Positions 26,099 to 33,923 of a stretch of 64,000 nt of DNA are shown in pieces (positions within the stretch are counted from its first letter, which is position 1; every line of letters starts with the position of its first letter). A program made the translations under genes and the position numbers. The stretch is from Intestinimonas timonensis (lineage in GTDB: Bacteria > Bacillota > Clostridia > Oscillospirales > Oscillospiraceae). Under the pieces are notes generated by a model. The model did no database searches, was not told the DNA's origin, and was given only the letters and a program-made list of their open reading frames with translations. The stretch lies in NCBI RefSeq assembly GCF_900626145.1, contig NZ_LR130817.1, forward strand, positions 925,914 through 989,913. Reading direction: 5' to 3'.

Positions 26099-26293
26099 AT
26101 GCAGGCACAAAACTTTATGCGCGTGGAGGAAGTGGCCCAGGAGCTGGGCATCTCCAAGTCCCACGCCTACAAGGTGATCCATAAGCTCAACGCTGAGCTC
26201 CGGGAGAAGGGCTATCTGACCATCTCCGGGCGGGTCAATCGGAACTTTTTCATGGAAAAGTTTTGCTATGGCAGGACGGGAAAGGAGGGCTAA
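26099..26293 (+). CDS. excisionase-like HTH protein
   Basis: A 64-residue protein with an HTH (FMRVEEVAQELGISKSHAYK, VIHKLNAELREKGYLTISGR). Proteins of this type sit directly before the tyrosine integrase in many Firmicutes integrative elements and act as directionality factors. AAGGAAGG lies 7 nt before the ATG. The integrase that should follow is reduced to a stub 2 nt downstream, so this gene can only help an integrase supplied elsewhere. Confidence 0.78.
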   Translation: MQAQNFMRVEEVAQELGISKSHAYKVIHKLNAELREKGYLTISGRVNRNFFMEKFCYGRTGKEG

Positions 26294-26295
26294 TC

Positions 26296-26382
26296 ATGGC
26301 AGTCTATAAGGAAGAAAAGACAAACACCTGGCGGGCGGTCTACCGCTACCCTGCAAAAAGTCCGGGAGGCAGTGAGCGATAG
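26296..26382 (+). pseudogene. integrase stub (first ~18 codons only)
   Basis: AAAGGAGG and ATG are followed by MAVYKEEKTNTWRAVYRY, the standard opening of the tyrosine integrases of this element type. Then the frame enters unrelated sequence and stops after 28 codons. From about 26351 the DNA belongs to a RepA-like ATPase gene in another frame. A deletion has therefore removed more than a kilobase, including the whole catalytic domain and the first half of repA. Confidence 0.82.
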
Positions 26383-26959
26383 TTACAGCTACTCCAGCGA
26401 CTATGAGGTGATCGGCAAGCTGAAGCAATTTGCTGACCGATATGGCGTCTGCGTCCTGATTGTCCACCACACCAGAAAGCAACCTGCGGGAGATAGCTTT
26501 GAAATGATTTCCGGCACCACGGGCTTGCTGGGCTGTGCGGATGGTGCGCTCCTGATGCAGAAGGAAAAGCGGACAGATAGCAGGGCAACCTTGGAAGTGG
26601 TAGGCAGAGACCAGCCGGATCAGCGGTTGTATCTGAGCAAAGAACAAGAGAGCCTAGTTTGGGGTCTTGACCATGCAGAGAATGAGCTTTGGAAGCAGCC
26701 TCCAGACCCGGTACTGGAAGCCGTAGCAAAGATTGTATCTGCTGACAACCGCGAATGGGAAGGCAGTCCCACCGAGCTGGCCCAGGCGATTCAGACTGAT
26801 ATGGCGGTAAACCGGCTCACCAAGCATCTGAATGTGAATGCCAACCGTCTGTTGGAAGAACATCAGGTAAAGTACGAGAACAAAACCAAACACGCCGGAC
26901 GGCGTATTCGGCTGGCCTACATGGTGGTGGAAGCACCCGCGTTTGAAGTAATCGAGTAA
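26351..26959 (+). pseudogene. RepA-like AAA/RecA-fold ATPase, C-terminal fragment
   Basis: About 200 codons remain: KLKQFADRYGVCVLIVHHTR (the RecA-fold strand ending VHHTRK), SGTTGLLGCADGALLMQKEK, and a C-terminal helical part shared with the fragment at 50175. These are the C-terminal features of the hexameric RepA-type helicases of mobile elements. The Walker A half is missing, so replication activity is lost. The left junction lies at the integrase stub. Confidence 0.75.
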
Positions 26960-26960
26960 A

Positions 26961-27036
26961 GCGCGACGCTCGCAACGGTCGCGACGGTGTTTTGAGGGGT
27001 ACTCCCAGCACCGTTGCGACCGTCGCCACCGTCGCG
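26961..27036. repeat. GC-rich compound inverted repeat behind the RepA fragment
   Basis: The arms (26961-26989 and 27009-27036) contain several GCGACGGT/ACCGTCGC units, so each arm also contains direct repeats. Almost the same sequence lies at 50481-50556, again directly behind a RepA fragment. It could be a terminator-like fold or an iteron-type replication site; I cannot decide which. Confidence 0.7.
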
Positions 27037-27410
27037 GGAAGAAAACTTGGGATGGTATTTTACCACCCCATTTTCCAGGAGGGTGCCTCATTTTAGGGTG
27101 CCCTAAAAGTACCATAGGATGTCGCGTTTCACGACACCCTATGCCCCGAAACGGGGCGCCGGGTACAGACAAAAAGCGTTCGCAGAACGCGCAGCCACAG
27201 AATGAAATTCTGTGTTCAGAAGGGGCTTGGGGGCGTTGCCCTCAACAAGCAAACGGCAGGAAATGTGAGTGTGTATTAACACTCGCATTGCTTGCCGGAT
27301 TTGTGTGTGGCTATCCACACGCATTGCTTGCCTGTATCTAAAACAACCGAAACGGCCCTTGTGCCGCTGCGGAAAATCAACTGAAATTCAAGTATTGGGA
27401 GGTAACGAGT
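27037..27410. other. conserved non-coding stretch before the DUF6061 gene
   Basis: No gene supported. It contains an 8-bp-arm palindrome TTTTAGGG/CCCTAAAA (27091-27108), an inverted repeat at 27115-27124 with 27132-27141, and two direct copies of a CGCATTGCTTGCC-like unit (27288 and 27320). The second half is also found upstream of the paralogous gene at 50909. Confidence 0.5.
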
Positions 27411-27656
27411 ATGAGAAAGATTTTGTTCTGTGAGTTCAACCCGGACACTGCCTGCGTGGAGCTGTGCATGGAAGATGGAACCCCGTTGTCCATCGACTGC
27501 ACCGCCGTGGAGAACGAGGTAGCGAACAGTATGTACCAACGGTCAGAACTGGACTGGCTGATCTATAATGATCCGCTGTCCTATGCCGAACTGATTTTGA
27601 ATGGGGACCCTGAATTGTATTTAAAAACAGTAACAAAGAAAACTCCCTTGGACTAG
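27411..27656 (+). CDS. DUF6061-type small protein, copy 1
   Basis: An 81-residue acidic protein opening MRKILFCEFNPDTACVEL and ending in PLD. It closely resembles the 81-residue copy at 50909; such proteins accompany RepA genes in Firmicutes elements and have no known role. GGGAGG precedes the ATG. The IS5-type copy B begins at the third base of its stop codon: TA is the duplicated target and the IS supplies G, so TAG replaced an original TAA without changing the protein. Confidence 0.75.
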   Translation: MRKILFCEFNPDTACVELCMEDGTPLSIDCTAVENEVANSMYQRSELDWLIYNDPLSYAELILNGDPELYLKTVTKKTPLD

Positions 27657-27685
27657 GGCTTGTTTGAAAAAAGGCGGAGATTGTG

Positions 27686-28141
27686 CTAAAGCAACAAAAT
27701 AGCGATGGAGGCAAGATACACAAAGGCTAGGAAGGAAGCATCCGACTTGTCATATCTGGTGGCGATTCTGCGAAACCACTTGATTTTCTGGAAAAAACAC
27801 TCCACCAGATGGCGTTCTTTATACAGATGCCAGTCAACCGGCCAGGGATCGGAAACGTTGCTTTGCGGCGGGATCACATAGCTGGCCCCGTGCGCTGAGA
27901 TATATTCCCGAATCGTCCGGGCACCATAGGCCCGGTCTGCCAGCACGGCACTCCCGCCGATTCTGACCTTTTTCAGCAGTTCAACAGCGTGAACCGAATC
28001 GTGGTCATTTCCAGCGGAGAGAAGGAACTCCACCGGGTTTCCCAGACCGTCTACGACAGCGTGGAGCTTTGTGTTCCACCCGCCTTTGGTACGGCCAACC
28101 GCCTTATCCGCCGTTTTTTTCCCCGCCATTTGCGCTTTCAT
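27686..28141 (-). CDS. IS5-type transposase, second frame (copy B)
   Basis: 151 residues holding the rest of the DDE domain: GWNTKLHAVVDGLGNPVEFL, VLADRAYGARTIRE (second Asp) and HLVECFFQKIKWFRRIATRY (Glu). It is normally expressed as a fusion with the first frame. The sequence appears identical to copy C. Confidence 0.88.
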   Translation of the reverse strand: MKAQMAGKKTADKAVGRTKGGWNTKLHAVVDGLGNPVEFLLSAGNDHDSVHAVELLKKVRIGGSAVLADRAYGARTIREYISAHGASYVIPPQSNVSDPWPVDWHLYKERHLVECFFQKIKWFRRIATRYDKSDASFLAFVYLASIAILLL

Positions 28142-28451
28142 GCACCTTTACGCAAGTGGAGTCCATGCTCAGGTTCTCCATATCCGCGTCCGCAGACAGT
28201 GTGTGGAATACCGCTTCCAGAGTGCCCTCATTCCGCCATTTGGCGAATCTTGCGTATATAGACTGCCAAGGACCATAGGTCGCCGGCAGCTCACGCCACT
28301 GCGCACCGCTCCGGACGATCCAGAGCATTCCGTTGAACATGATCCGGTTATCCTTCCGGGGACGACCCCGCTTTCCCGTTTCTTCCGGTGGCAGCAGCGG
28401 CTTGATTCGTTCCCATTGTTCTTTTGTTAATTCATATCGTTTCATGCTCAT
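28104..28451 (-). CDS. IS5-type transposase, first frame (copy B)
   Basis: 115 residues with the DUF4096-like N-terminus (LTKEQWERIKPLLPPEETGK, LWIVRSGAQWRELPATYG) and the first catalytic Asp in LSMDSTCVKVH. It overlaps the second frame by 38 nt around an A7 run. A net +1 (or -2) shift on that run is needed to read on into the second frame and make a full DDE transposase. Confidence 0.88.
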   Translation of the reverse strand: MSMKRYELTKEQWERIKPLLPPEETGKRGRPRKDNRIMFNGMLWIVRSGAQWRELPATYGPWQSIYARFAKWRNEGTLEAVFHTLSADADMENLSMDSTCVKVHESANGGEKNGG

Positions 28452-28503
28452 AGCTTCGCATAACTTGGTTTCTTGTGTAACTTTTATTTTTCAAACAAGG
28501 CCT

Positions 28504-29691
28504 AACCTCGAAGAGGGAAAATATATGGAACTGATGATTGATGGAACAAAAGCCGTGGTTGCTGCGCTTCCACTAAAAGATTGCGTCAAAATACCCGGAA
28601 TTAAAGATGGGAGCTTGTTCCGAAAAAATGTGCGGCAATCGTTAGGATCGAGCAACAAAGTCAACAAAGGAATTGCACGGACAATTAAGAACAATGCAGG
28701 TGATTTTTTCTTCTTACATAATGGAATTACGGCAATCTGTTCCCAGATGTCGGTTCATAATAGGATACTGTCGGTTAAAGAATTGAATGTTGTTAATGGA
28801 TGTCAGTCTCTAAGTACGATATTTAGTTGTAGCGAGTTAGCTAAAAAAGCTGATAATGCATACATATTGTTCCGATTTTATGAAATCAGTGACGCTGAAA
28901 GAGCGGATAGTATTAGTACTTCTACAAATAGCCAAAGCGCAGTTAAAGCCCGTGATTTGCGGAGTAATGATAAAGCAGTCTTGGCAATGAAAAAAGCCTA
29001 TGAGCAGTTCTATCCTGATGGTTACTTTGTGACCAAGCGGGGAGAAAAAGTTGATAGTGTCAAATATAACACAGCCCATGTAGTAAACTTAACCGATCTC
29101 GGTAAACAGCTAATAGCTTGGCATTCACAACGGCCGAACCTTTCTTACGGTGAAACAAAAATTTTTGATAAATATTTTGATCAATTGTTCCGCCGCGAGT
29201 ATGCACCTGAAAATATTCAAGCATTGAATGTGCTGTTCAGTACACTATATGCAAAATGGGATAAGGACAATCCGATGGGGCTAAATGAAACCCTGTTGGC
29301 TATGAAATCCTATGCACCATACCACCAGCTGTACGCAATTTCGGTAATCTTTTGTGAAATCAATAAAATGAATGATTCTGTTCCAAGTCCAGCTGTAGTA
29401 TTGAAGAAATTGAATGCTGGTGGATTACTGGACACAGTTGTTGAAACTGCTGGTAGTTGTTTGAATATGGCATTGGAGACTGCGTCCTCTGAAGCAACGG
29501 ATAGTGGTAAGATGTTTGTGCCACAGAACTGGATTAAGTCAAAGACATCTTTGAAGGATCTAAGGACTGCTATTAAACAATATCTAGCATCCTTGAAAAT
29601 GATGCCAGGCGGGAAGCAAGTTTTAAGTCAGCTGAATGCTAACTTGGAAATGAATAAGGAAGATTTTGATTCCAGATGGACGGCTGACTAA
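28504..29691 (+). pseudogene. AIPR-family abortive-infection protein, N-terminus lost
   Basis: The open frame starts at the IS boundary and gives ~395 residues with AIPR features: LFRKNVRQSLG, FFLHNGITAICSQ and LNVVNGCQSLSTIF, then a mixed C-terminal part. Full AIPR proteins are ~550-650 residues, so about 200 N-terminal residues are missing. ATG 28525 could start translation of the remainder but has only a weak AGAGGG site. AIPR proteins are phage-defence associated. Lower GC than the neighbouring chromosome points to acquisition with the CBASS genes that follow. Confidence 0.75.
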
Positions 29692-29700
29692 TGTTGGCCG

Positions 29701-29901
29701 ATGGAACCGAAACATATCAAAGAGATTGAAGAAATGACCACCGGCGTAACTGCGGGGAAAATTTATGTTACAGCTTTTCTGAATTTTAAGACATTCAAGA
29801 AGTTTTCTGAGACGCTTACTTGGGAAACTGAAGTTTGGATTGCAGATATGCCGGATCACATGATTCATTTGAATGGCGACAAGTTTTTAGGGCCGAGATG
29901 A
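29701..29901 (+). pseudogene. C-terminal scrap resembling BsuBI/PstI-type restriction endonuclease
   Basis: 66 residues including VTAFLNFKTFKKFSETLTWE and EVWIADMPDHMIHLNGDKFL, which I associate with the C-terminus of BsuBI/PstI-family type II enzymes. No ribosome site, no catalytic core and no methyltransferase nearby, so it is a leftover of an earlier restriction locus. The family assignment is from memory of the motif and only moderately sure. Confidence 0.45.
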
Positions 29902-29918
29902 TGGAGGGTGCAATTAGG

Positions 29919-31064
29919 ATGGGACGAAATAAGGCACCATCAGAAAACACTATTCGAATGCTGTGCAGTAAAGCCGCAGGAATGTGTGAATTTGAGGGGT
30001 GTAACAAAAGGCTTTTTTTCGACGGAGTTACTTTAGCTGAGTTTAATAATGCTTATGTCGCACATATTGTTGCTTCAAGCGTTAAAGGGCCTCGCGGGGA
30101 TAAAACGCTGTCACCATTGCTTTCGGATAAGTTAGAAAATCTTATGCTGATGTGCGCAGATCATCACAAATTAATTGACAATCCTACAACCGGCCCGAGA
30201 GACTATCCTGTAGAGCGGTTAAAGGACATGAAAAAAGCGCACGAAGGGAAAATCGAGAAAGTTTGTAGTCTATTTAATGTCCCAAAGACGGAAGTTGTAT
30301 GCTTTTCATCTCCAATCAAAGGTGTTACAGATGTTAACGTTGATTATAAATTAGCAGCAAAAGCCGTCCTTCCAGATAAGCAGCCAGGTTCATCTTACGG
30401 CGTTAATATTCAGGTTAAGTCCTTTCATCCATATACTTCAAAAGAGTATTGGAGTGATTGCTGGAATCAGTTGCAAATCCTATTTAACTCATATATACGC
30501 AATCCAGCCATTCAGTTTAGAGACGCTAACTTTTCTGTATTTCCCATAGCTCCCATTCCACTAATTGCAAAGCTCGGCGAATTGTTTGGAGATAAACTGT
30601 CCTGTGATGTTTATCAGAAAACACGCTTTCCCGACACATGGGAGTGGCAAGCAAAAGAACTTACAAATAGGTTCACTGTGGAAGTTTTGAAAACTAATAC
30701 ATCTAATGGTATAATTGCACTCAATATATCCTTAACCAATGATGTGCAAAATGATCGTGTTTTCAGTGCAGGAGAATACGAAGCCGTATATAAAATCAAA
30801 GCAGATGTTACCGGAGTTGATTGTATCAAAAGCCCACAAGATTTAAGCGAATTTTGGCATATATACCAAAATACACTTGATGAAATCTTAAATAACCATG
30901 GTGGTAGATGTAAGATCCATCTGTTCCCGGCTGTTCCGGTTTCAGCGGCATTTGAGATTGGCAGAAGGTACATGATTAATACATATCCGATCATGATAAT
31001 TTATGACGAATATAACGGTTTCTTTGAAACATTAAAGATTGGGGAGGAGAATGATGACAGATAA
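29919..31064 (+). CDS. cap5: CBASS effector: HNH endonuclease-SAVED fusion (Cap5-like)
   Basis: 381 residues. An N-terminal HNH nuclease (CEFEGCNKRLFFDG, then NAYVAHIVASSVKGPRGD and LENLMLMCADHHKLID) supplies zinc/metal ligands and the catalytic His. The C-terminal ~220 residues form a SAVED domain (KIHLFPAVPVSAAFEIGRRY, YPIMIIYDEYNG), the sensor for cyclic oligonucleotides. In known Cap5 proteins ligand binding to SAVED oligomerises the protein and switches on DNA degradation, killing the infected cell. The start at 29919 follows GGAGGG. It is followed by, and slightly overlaps, the CD-NTase gene. Confidence 0.88.
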   Translation: MGRNKAPSENTIRMLCSKAAGMCEFEGCNKRLFFDGVTLAEFNNAYVAHIVASSVKGPRGDKTLSPLLSDKLENLMLMCADHHKLIDNPTTGPRDYPVERLKDMKKAHEGKIEKVCSLFNVPKTEVVCFSSPIKGVTDVNVDYKLAAKAVLPDKQPGSSYGVNIQVKSFHPYTSKEYWSDCWNQLQILFNSYIRNPAIQFRDANFSVFPIAPIPLIAKLGELFGDKLSCDVYQKTRFPDTWEWQAKELTNRFTVEVLKTNTSNGIIALNISLTNDVQNDRVFSAGEYEAVYKIKADVTGVDCIKSPQDLSEFWHIYQNTLDEILNNHGGRCKIHLFPAVPVSAAFEIGRRYMINTYPIMIIYDEYNGFFETLKIGEENDDR

Positions 31065-32214
31065 AGAAAAGTTACTAGATAAATACCTTTTTAATATAGC
31101 CGAGAACTTGGATATATCAGCCACGATGAGAGAAAAAGCCGAGAGAAGCTATCGTGCCGTTGGAGAGTGGCTTGGTGATTGCGATGCTACAACCTCTGAG
31201 GTAAAAATTATGCCTCAAGGATCGTTTTATTTAGGCACAGTTATTCGTCCAGTGTCTGATGCAGATGAATACGACATAGATTTGGTTTGCTTGCTAAAAA
31301 ATGCTATTTTAATGAGCGAGGCTGAAATTAAAAAAACGGTCGGTGATAGGTTGCAGCAACACAAAACATATTCGGCGATGCTTGAACCTGAAGGAAAACG
31401 TTGTTGGACTCTTTGCTATGACGAATTTCATATGGACATACTTCCTTGTGTTCCAAATAATCGATATTATGTTGAGCCGTATTTAACTGAGATCAAACTT
31501 ACGCATAAACTTGATGACGGAAGATATATCCCCAAATTTAGCAATCCGTATAGATATCATGATTGGTTTGAAGAAAGAATGCGAACCAGACTTGATGAAG
31601 TTAGAAAGGACTTTTCTATAAAAAATCAAGTTGAAATTAGTAAAATTCCGTTATATAAGGTGAAAACTCCTCTGCAACGTGCAATTCAGTTGTTAAAGCG
31701 GCATAGAGATATTATGTATGATGCTTTGCCGGAGGCTCGAAAGGACAATGCCCCAATATCAATTATCATCACTACACTGGCTGCTCATGCGTATAACAAT
31801 GAATCTAGCGTTTATGAAGCTCTCAGCAACATTGTAGAAAATATGCCAAAGTATATCGATAAGGTAGGCGATTCCTTCGTTATCAAGAACCCTGTTATGC
31901 CTGAGGAGAATTTTGCCGATAAATGGAATGAGAATCCAGAGAAAGCACAGGAGTTTTATAAGTGGTTGCAATCTGCCAGAACAGATATTTTAATTTCTCC
32001 AATAAAAGCCCAGGGCCTTCACAATGTTTCGGAGTCTCTAGAGTGCTGTTTTGGACGAAATGTTGTGAAACGGTCTTTTGTTGATGATGGGAATGCTACT
32101 AAAATCGCTCGTGATAATAAGTCATTGTATGCAGATGGTTTAACTGGTGGATTAAAAACTACATCCTCACAAACGAGCAAAAAGGTAGGAGGACATACTT
32201 TCTTTGGCAAGTAA
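31051..32214 (+). CDS. CBASS cyclic oligonucleotide synthase (CD-NTase)
   Basis: 387 residues. Nucleotidyltransferase core: MPQGSFYLGTVIRP (GS motif) with DEYDIDLVC (DxD metal ligands) about 20 residues on and the third Asp in FHMDILPC. An OAS-like helical domain follows (LQRAIQLLKRHRDIMYDALP). Such enzymes make cyclic di- or trinucleotides on phage infection and activate the SAVED effector encoded upstream. The C-terminus ends GGHTFFGK, close to the glycine-ended tails used for conjugation in type II systems. ATG 31051 or 31054; the GGGGAGGA site favours 31054. It overlaps both neighbours. Confidence 0.9.
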   Translation: MMTDKEKLLDKYLFNIAENLDISATMREKAERSYRAVGEWLGDCDATTSEVKIMPQGSFYLGTVIRPVSDADEYDIDLVCLLKNAILMSEAEIKKTVGDRLQQHKTYSAMLEPEGKRCWTLCYDEFHMDILPCVPNNRYYVEPYLTEIKLTHKLDDGRYIPKFSNPYRYHDWFEERMRTRLDEVRKDFSIKNQVEISKIPLYKVKTPLQRAIQLLKRHRDIMYDALPEARKDNAPISIIITTLAAHAYNNESSVYEALSNIVENMPKYIDKVGDSFVIKNPVMPEENFADKWNENPEKAQEFYKWLQSARTDILISPIKAQGLHNVSESLECCFGRNVVKRSFVDDGNATKIARDNKSLYADGLTGGLKTTSSQTSKKVGGHTFFGK

Positions 32215-32677
32215 AGGTCACTATTATAAAAGATCATCATTCACATTAATACAGCAAAAAGTTGCATTATGTGCAGCATATAGAGAGGCAAACTGCAGCA
32301 TTGATAAAAAGAAAAATCAATTGTTTTGGACGGGAAAAATACGGCCTACAGCCCTTTCCAAGGAGTACAGAGTCATCTTAGTATATCAGCCCGGGAAAAG
32401 TCCGAGAGTCTGGGTTATCGGCGATGAGCTAGAAAAACTAGATGACATTAATTTTCCGCACAAGTTTGACGTAGACTCCGAAAATAAAATGGTGCGAATT
32501 TGCCTATATAGATATTCAGAGTTTAATTCGTCTCAATTATTAGCCAATACCATCATCCCCTGGACAATAGAATGGTTATATTACTATGAACTTTGGCTCG
32601 CAACAGGAGAATGGTTGGGGGGTGGTGAACATCCCGATGTCGGAAAACTAAAAACAGAAGATTCTAGCACGGATTAA
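32204..32677 (+). CDS. CBASS E2-like conjugating protein (type II-short)
   Basis: 157 residues with the E2-only pattern of short type II CBASS: PTALSKEYRVILVY, a strand with NFPHKFDVDSEN, the candidate catalytic Cys in VRICLYRYSEF, and IIPWTIEWLYYYELWL, ATGEWLGGGEHP. No E1 or JAB protease gene is present, which separates it from full-length type II loci. In studied systems the E2 protein attaches the CD-NTase to targets and primes it. It starts at TTG 32204 with AGGAGG upstream and overlaps the CD-NTase stop. Confidence 0.82.
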   Translation: MASKGHYYKRSSFTLIQQKVALCAAYREANCSIDKKKNQLFWTGKIRPTALSKEYRVILVYQPGKSPRVWVIGDELEKLDDINFPHKFDVDSENKMVRICLYRYSEFNSSQLLANTIIPWTIEWLYYYELWLATGEWLGGGEHPDVGKLKTEDSSTD

Positions 32678-32720
32678 TAGTACAATTTTCCCGAGACTAA
32701 GCATAATTTCTTATCTGTGG

Positions 32721-32851
32721 TGGCAACATCATGGCAACAAAAAATCAGATAGCCTCTACTATCTGAATAATGGAAATAATGCCAATACCTTGAGTTAAAT
32801 TCCATAAGCAAATCTGTTTAGAAAACTTCTAACAGGAGCGAGTGGGAATAA
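32721..32851 (+). other. right end of the CBASS element: arm repeats and att core
   Basis: TGGCAAC at 32721 and again at 32732 repeats with the same 11-base step as the pair at 25169/25180. The core CGAGTGGGAATAA (32839-32851) matches the guaA 3' end with one change. Together they mark attR of the ~7.7-kb element. The 32678-32720 and 32852-32942 stretches hold no gene. Confidence 0.75.
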
Positions 32852-32942
32852 CAATAGGTTTTCTGAACTCGCAAAATTAGTTTAGAAATCAGAAGAAAAT
32901 AAAAGAAAAACCACGAAACACGGAAGAAAATGTTCTGTGTTT

Positions 32943-33311
32943 GTAACCGTCAAATCTCCCTGCGCATAAAAAGGCCGCCATCTCAGTGCCTGTGCATTGA
33001 GATGGCGGCCTGCAGTTCTATTATGATTTAGGACTTCTGCATTCCTGGGGTGCGTTCACCGGGAGGAAAGATTCGGCCCAGGCTTCATCCGTCTGGCTCA
33101 TGTCAGGCGCGTTGTGCAGGAGCCAAACCAGGTAGCGGTAGGGATTCAGGTCGTTCTCCTTTGCGGTCTCAATCAGGCTGTAGATCACAGCGCTGGACTG
33201 GGCGCCGGCCGGGGTGTTGGAAAAGAGCCAGTTCTTCCGGCCTATGACAAAGGGCTTAATGCTGCGCTCGGCACGGTTGTTGGAGAGTTCCAGCCTGCCG
33301 TCCTCCAGATA
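32943..33311 (-). mobile_element. IS66-family 3'-end fragment
   Basis: 369 bp nearly identical to 63305-63673, starting with GTAACCGTCAAATC, the IS66-type terminal GTAA. It contains the C-terminal ~95 codons of the transposase ([33 protein letters not shown]) and the element-end hairpin. At 33311 it runs abruptly into a relaxase gene, so the rest of the element was deleted. Confidence 0.85.
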
Positions 33312-33808
33312 CGCTCGCCGTTCTCGTCAAGGTCGTAGACCTTCCGGCTCTTTGGGAGCCACTTTCCCTGTTCGTCCATCCCCCGCATGGTAAAGAGGAT
33401 ATGGGCGTGGGGGTTGCCGTCCCCCTTGTCATGGATGGCAAAGTCGGCAATCATGCCTTTGGAAACAAAAAACTCCCGGCAGTAGTCCCGGATAAGGTCG
33501 GCTTGCTGCGCCGGGGGAATATCCCTCGGTATGGCAAGCACTAATCTTCGGGCAAGCTGGGAGTTCCATTGTTTTTCAATCGCTTCGGCGGCGTTCCACA
33601 AGGTATTGCGGTCTGCGTACTCCGGCGGGGCGTGGGGCGGCAGCATGATTTCGGTGTGGACGATTTCGCTTTTATGGGAATAGTATTTCTGCTTCTGGTC
33701 GTATTCGGAAAACAGCCGTTCCCCGCTCTGATAGGCGGCGGCAGCAACGGCAGACTGGCGCTTGCTGCGCTGGACGATTTTTAAGTCAAAGTGCGGGCAT
33801 GGTGGCAT
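33312..33808 (-). pseudogene. MobA/MobL-family relaxase, N-terminal fragment
   Basis: About 165 codons of a MobQ/MobA_MobL relaxase: HFDLKIVQRSKRQSAVAAAA, YQSGERLFSEYDQKQKYYSH, and the HUH metal site DKGDGNPHAHILFTMR. After [10 protein letters not shown] the frame enters IS66 sequence and the rest of the ~400-700-residue protein is missing. The tyrosine and His motifs survive but the fragment is unlikely to mobilise DNA. It belongs with the minus-strand genes to its right. Confidence 0.85.
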
Positions 33809-33923
33809 GACGGATTGTGGCCTCCTTTCTCCCGGCGTCCGGGCATAGAAAAAGCAGGAAACCGTTCCATGATTTCCTGCTCGGTGGTGCCGCCGGTGGG
33901 CGGCTGGTATTTAATTGGTTGTT

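Larger units (their letters stand above)
27656..28502 (-). mobile_element. IS5-family (IS427-like) element, copy B
   Basis: 847 bp, TA at both flanks (27654-27655, 28503-28504), with the same terminal sequences as copies A and C. Both transposase frames are open and the A-run between them has seven A, so it can be active. Confidence 0.92.

Noticed and set aside
26043..26180. Short frame with a GAGGAGG site just before the excisionase gene
   Set aside because: It overlaps the excisionase in another frame and has no recognisable or conserved-looking composition; a leader peptide is possible but unsupported.
28333..28503. Reading the AIPR frame from inside IS copy B (start at 28333)
   Set aside because: The first ~57 codons are antisense to the transposase; the frame continuity is accidental.
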